Assembly (NCBI RefSeq): GCF_049472135.1
Contig: NZ_JBMOVV010000001.1
Location: 310,001-374,000, forward strand
DNA length: 64,000 nt
Origin: Arcobacter_B sp049472135
Lineage (GTDB): Bacteria; Campylobacterota; Campylobacteria; Campylobacterales; Arcobacteraceae
Direction: 5' to 3'
Shown here: positions 62,240-64,000 of the stretch, one piece after another
Position numbering within the stretch: position 1 is the first letter of the stretch
Layout: each line of letters begins with the position of its first letter
Position numbers and translations under genes: made by a program
Notes under the pieces: generated by a model
Databases searched by the model: none
Seen by the model: the letters and a program-made list of their open reading frames with translations, nothing else
Told to the model about the DNA's origin: nothing

Positions 62240-63244
62240 ATGAAATATATAATAGCTTGTATTGATAATGATGTAGAGATTTTAGATGAACTTTACAACA
62301 AATTATCACGAATTGTAGATGGTGATTATATTATTGAAAGTTATATAAATGCAGAACAAGCATTAATAGGTTGCTTTAATAATATAATTGCTGGAAATGA
62401 AATACTTATTACAATAAATGGAAACAATAATTCCACACTATCTTTTGATGATTTTTTATTAGAATTATATAAAAACTCTCCAAATACAAAAAATATAATT
62501 TTTAAAGATGCTATAAAACTTGAAAATCTAGAAAAAGTTATAAATGAAGCTTCTGTTTATAAAATTATCCCAAGAACACTAAAAAAAGTAGATTTTGAAC
62601 TTATGGTACTTGAAGCTATAAAGTTAAACGCTCAAGAAAGAAGACTAAAAGAGTATCAAAAAGTTTTAGAATCAGCAGTTGATAAAAGAACTAAAGAACT
62701 AAATAATATAAATGTAAAATTAAGTATTTTAGCTACTACAGACTCTTTGACAGGAGTAAAAAATAGAAGAAGTTTCTTTGAATCATGTACTCCAATGATT
62801 TCTTATAATAGAAGAGAGAAAAAAAGTCTTAGTGCTTTAATGATTGATATAGATAAATTTAAATTTATAAATGATAATTATGGGCATAAAGTAGGAGATG
62901 AGATATTAAAGCTTATGGCTCAAACTACTCAAAGTTTACTTAGAAAAAGTGATGTTTTTGGAAGACTAGGTGGTGAAGAGTTTGGTGTAATTTTGCCAAA
63001 CACTTCAATAAGAGGAGCAAAAAAAGTTGCAGAACATATTAGAAGTGAGATAGAAGCTTTAGAGTACTGCTCTGCAAATAAAAAAAGAGTTAAGTTTACT
63101 GTTTCTATAGGAGTTAGTGTTTTAAGTTCAAATGAAAATGACTTAAACAGTTTACTTCATAAAGCTGATTTAGCATTGTATGAAGCAAAGAGAAATGGTA
63201 GAAATACAGTAGAAGTTTATAAAGAAGATACTGATAATCAATAA
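62240..63244 (+). CDS. Cytoplasmic GGDEF protein with a degenerate receiver-like domain
   Basis: 334 residues. The N-terminal about 120 residues have the alpha/beta plan of a response-regulator receiver (YIIACIDNDVEIL), but the expected phosphoacceptor Asp is N60 in ILITINGNN. A coiled coil (about 130-165) leads to a GGDEF domain with GGEEF at 244-248 and an RKSD inhibitory site. DSLTGVKNRRSFF begins the catalytic part. It is probably a c-di-GMP synthase regulated by protein contact rather than phosphorylation. It is monocistronic. Confidence 0.88.
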   Translation: MKYIIACIDNDVEILDELYNKLSRIVDGDYIIESYINAEQALIGCFNNIIAGNEILITINGNNNSTLSFDDFLLELYKNSPNTKNIIFKDAIKLENLEKVINEASVYKIIPRTLKKVDFELMVLEAIKLNAQERRLKEYQKVLESAVDKRTKELNNINVKLSILATTDSLTGVKNRRSFFESCTPMISYNRREKKSLSALMIDIDKFKFINDNYGHKVGDEILKLMAQTTQSLLRKSDVFGRLGGEEFGVILPNTSIRGAKKVAEHIRSEIEALEYCSANKKRVKFTVSIGVSVLSSNENDLNSLLHKADLALYEAKRNGRNTVEVYKEDTDNQ

Positions 63245-63314
63245 GAATATCTTTACTAAAATGAAAGCAATAAAATTGTAATATAAATAATATTATATTA
63301 AGAAGGATTAATAA

Positions 63315-64000
63315 GTGTTAGAGATTTTTGTTATTGCTTATTGTTTATATTTTGCTTTAAATATTTACACATCATTTATGCAAGTAGCATATGTAAAAAA
63401 TGCAAGAAACTTAGAACCAATAATTTTGGAAGGTAGTAAATACTACGAGGCGGCAAACTATTCTATTGAAAAAGAGAAATTATCAATAGTATCATCATTT
63501 TATGAGTTTGTTATTTTCTTTATGTGGATAGGTTTTGGTTTATCTTACTTAAATTCATTAGTAAACATTGAATCTTCATGGTTAAAAGCTGTTGTCTTTA
63601 TTGACTTATTTATTATTATTAATTGGGTTTTAACTTTACCATTTGATTTATATAAAACTTTTAAATTAGACAAAAAATATGGTTTCTCAAATATGACAAG
63701 TTCACTATTTATAAAAGATACTATCAAATCAGGGATTCTTTTCTTAGTATTTGGATCACTTGTGATTGCGGGTATTTCTTTAATTATAGAAAATTTATCA
63801 TCTTGGTGGATTTGGGGATTTGCTTTTATTTTTGCAGTTATTATTATCATAAATATGGTTTATCCTTTAGTTAGAGATAAAATGTTTGATAAGTTTGAGC
63901 CTTTAAAAGATAAAGATTTAGAATCTAAGATTGAAAGATTACTTGATGAAGTAGGATTTAAAAGTTCAGGAGTTTTCTCAGTAGATGCAAGTAAAAGAGA
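63315..64000 (+). CDS. Ste24-like M48 family peptidase, N-terminal part
   Basis: The first 228 codons of a zinc metallopeptidase of the Ste24/CAAX protease type; the right edge cuts it off before the HExxH motif. Several membrane helices are visible (near residues 2-22, 55-75, 87-107, 135-155 and 160-182). The soluble stretch LLDEVGFKSSGVFSVDASKR is the conserved family region before the metal site. Start GTG 63315 has GAAGGA 8 nt upstream. In bacteria these enzymes are quality-control proteases of the inner membrane. Confidence 0.88.
   Translation, partial: MLEIFVIAYCLYFALNIYTSFMQVAYVKNARNLEPIILEGSKYYEAANYSIEKEKLSIVSSFYEFVIFFMWIGFGLSYLNSLVNIESSWLKAVVFIDLFIIINWVLTLPFDLYKTFKLDKKYGFSNMTSSLFIKDTIKSGILFLVFGSLVIAGISLIIENLSSWWIWGFAFIFAVIIIINMVYPLVRDKMFDKFEPLKDKDLESKIERLLDEVGFKSSGVFSVDASKR

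Noticed and set aside
1..64000. CRISPR arrays, insertion sequences, prophage or a defence island
   Set aside because: No spaced direct-repeat array, transposase, integrase, phage or recognised defence gene was found in the window.

Overview
The window is strongly AT-rich, densely packed with genes on both strands, and reads as chromosome of a free-living Campylobacterota, most likely of the Arcobacter group. This rests on several things. The UPF0323 lipoprotein sits beside a glutathionylspermidine-synthase-like protein (the HP0232/HP0233 arrangement of Helicobacter), and nadE lies close to lpxK. There are many chemoreceptors and GGDEF proteins, and TTG starts are frequent. I saw no rRNA, tRNA, CRISPR array, insertion sequence or prophage. 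The window opens inside a dGTPase gene and closes inside a Ste24-like M48 peptidase gene.

Layout. 1-4 kb: 3' end of dgt, a probable small-RNA gene with its own promoter and terminator, a Cache-GGDEF diguanylate cyclase, and glycerate kinase. 4-9 kb (minus strand): an NSS-family Na+ symporter, then tatB-tatC-queA and an ExoX-like exonuclease. 8.7-13.5 kb (plus): a membrane-anchored DnaJ protein, two tandem BFD-type ferredoxins, nadE, a DegT aminotransferase and lpxK. 13.4-20 kb: a coiled-coil protein, a periplasmic metallo-beta-lactamase-fold hydrolase, the UPF0323/GSP-synthase pair, two tandem periplasmic binding-protein-like paralogues, and small proteins. 20-29 kb: gdhA, a cupin, a decayed two-gene locus, aroE, a hemerythrin, a methyltransferase, a YfiH-family protein, malic enzyme, purU and trmL. 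29-34.6 kb: a chemoreceptor, an OmpR-type two-component pair, and an SPFH/NfeD operon. 34.7-38.2 kb: a TonB-dependent receptor followed by a polyferredoxin membrane protein. 38.3-43.1 kb: one very large signalling protein (degenerate kinase, ATPase, repeat region, GAF, GGDEF). 43-52 kb: a phosphatase, a TauE-like membrane protein, and a cobalamin uptake locus (btuB-btuF-btuD-btuC) near cobyrinate a,c-diamide synthase. 52-64 kb: a SLAC1/TDT transporter, an aldo/keto reductase, a second Cache-GGDEF protein, a zinc-binding chemoreceptor, SelO, YbgC, a PLD-like nuclease, a REC-like GGDEF protein and the partial peptidase.

Themes. Signalling is heavy: four GGDEF proteins all keep GGEEF and an RxxD inhibitory site, and no EAL or HD-GYP protein is present. 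Metal and cofactor acquisition is represented by two TonB receptors, one B12 transporter and one polyferredoxin.

Most notable points. (1) A probable sRNA at about 901-1076 has an 11-bp tandem repeat directly upstream of its -10 box. (2) The 1610-residue protein fuses a kinase-dead fold to an ATPase and a diguanylate cyclase. (3) cobB appears to start on ATA. (4) The locus at 22290-23271 carries three homopolymer frameshifts that all run in the same direction. (5) Three inverted repeats within 5.4 kb have their right arm covering a ribosome binding site. Several gene starts were moved on the basis of Shine-Dalgarno position or ATGA coupling; each entry says so.
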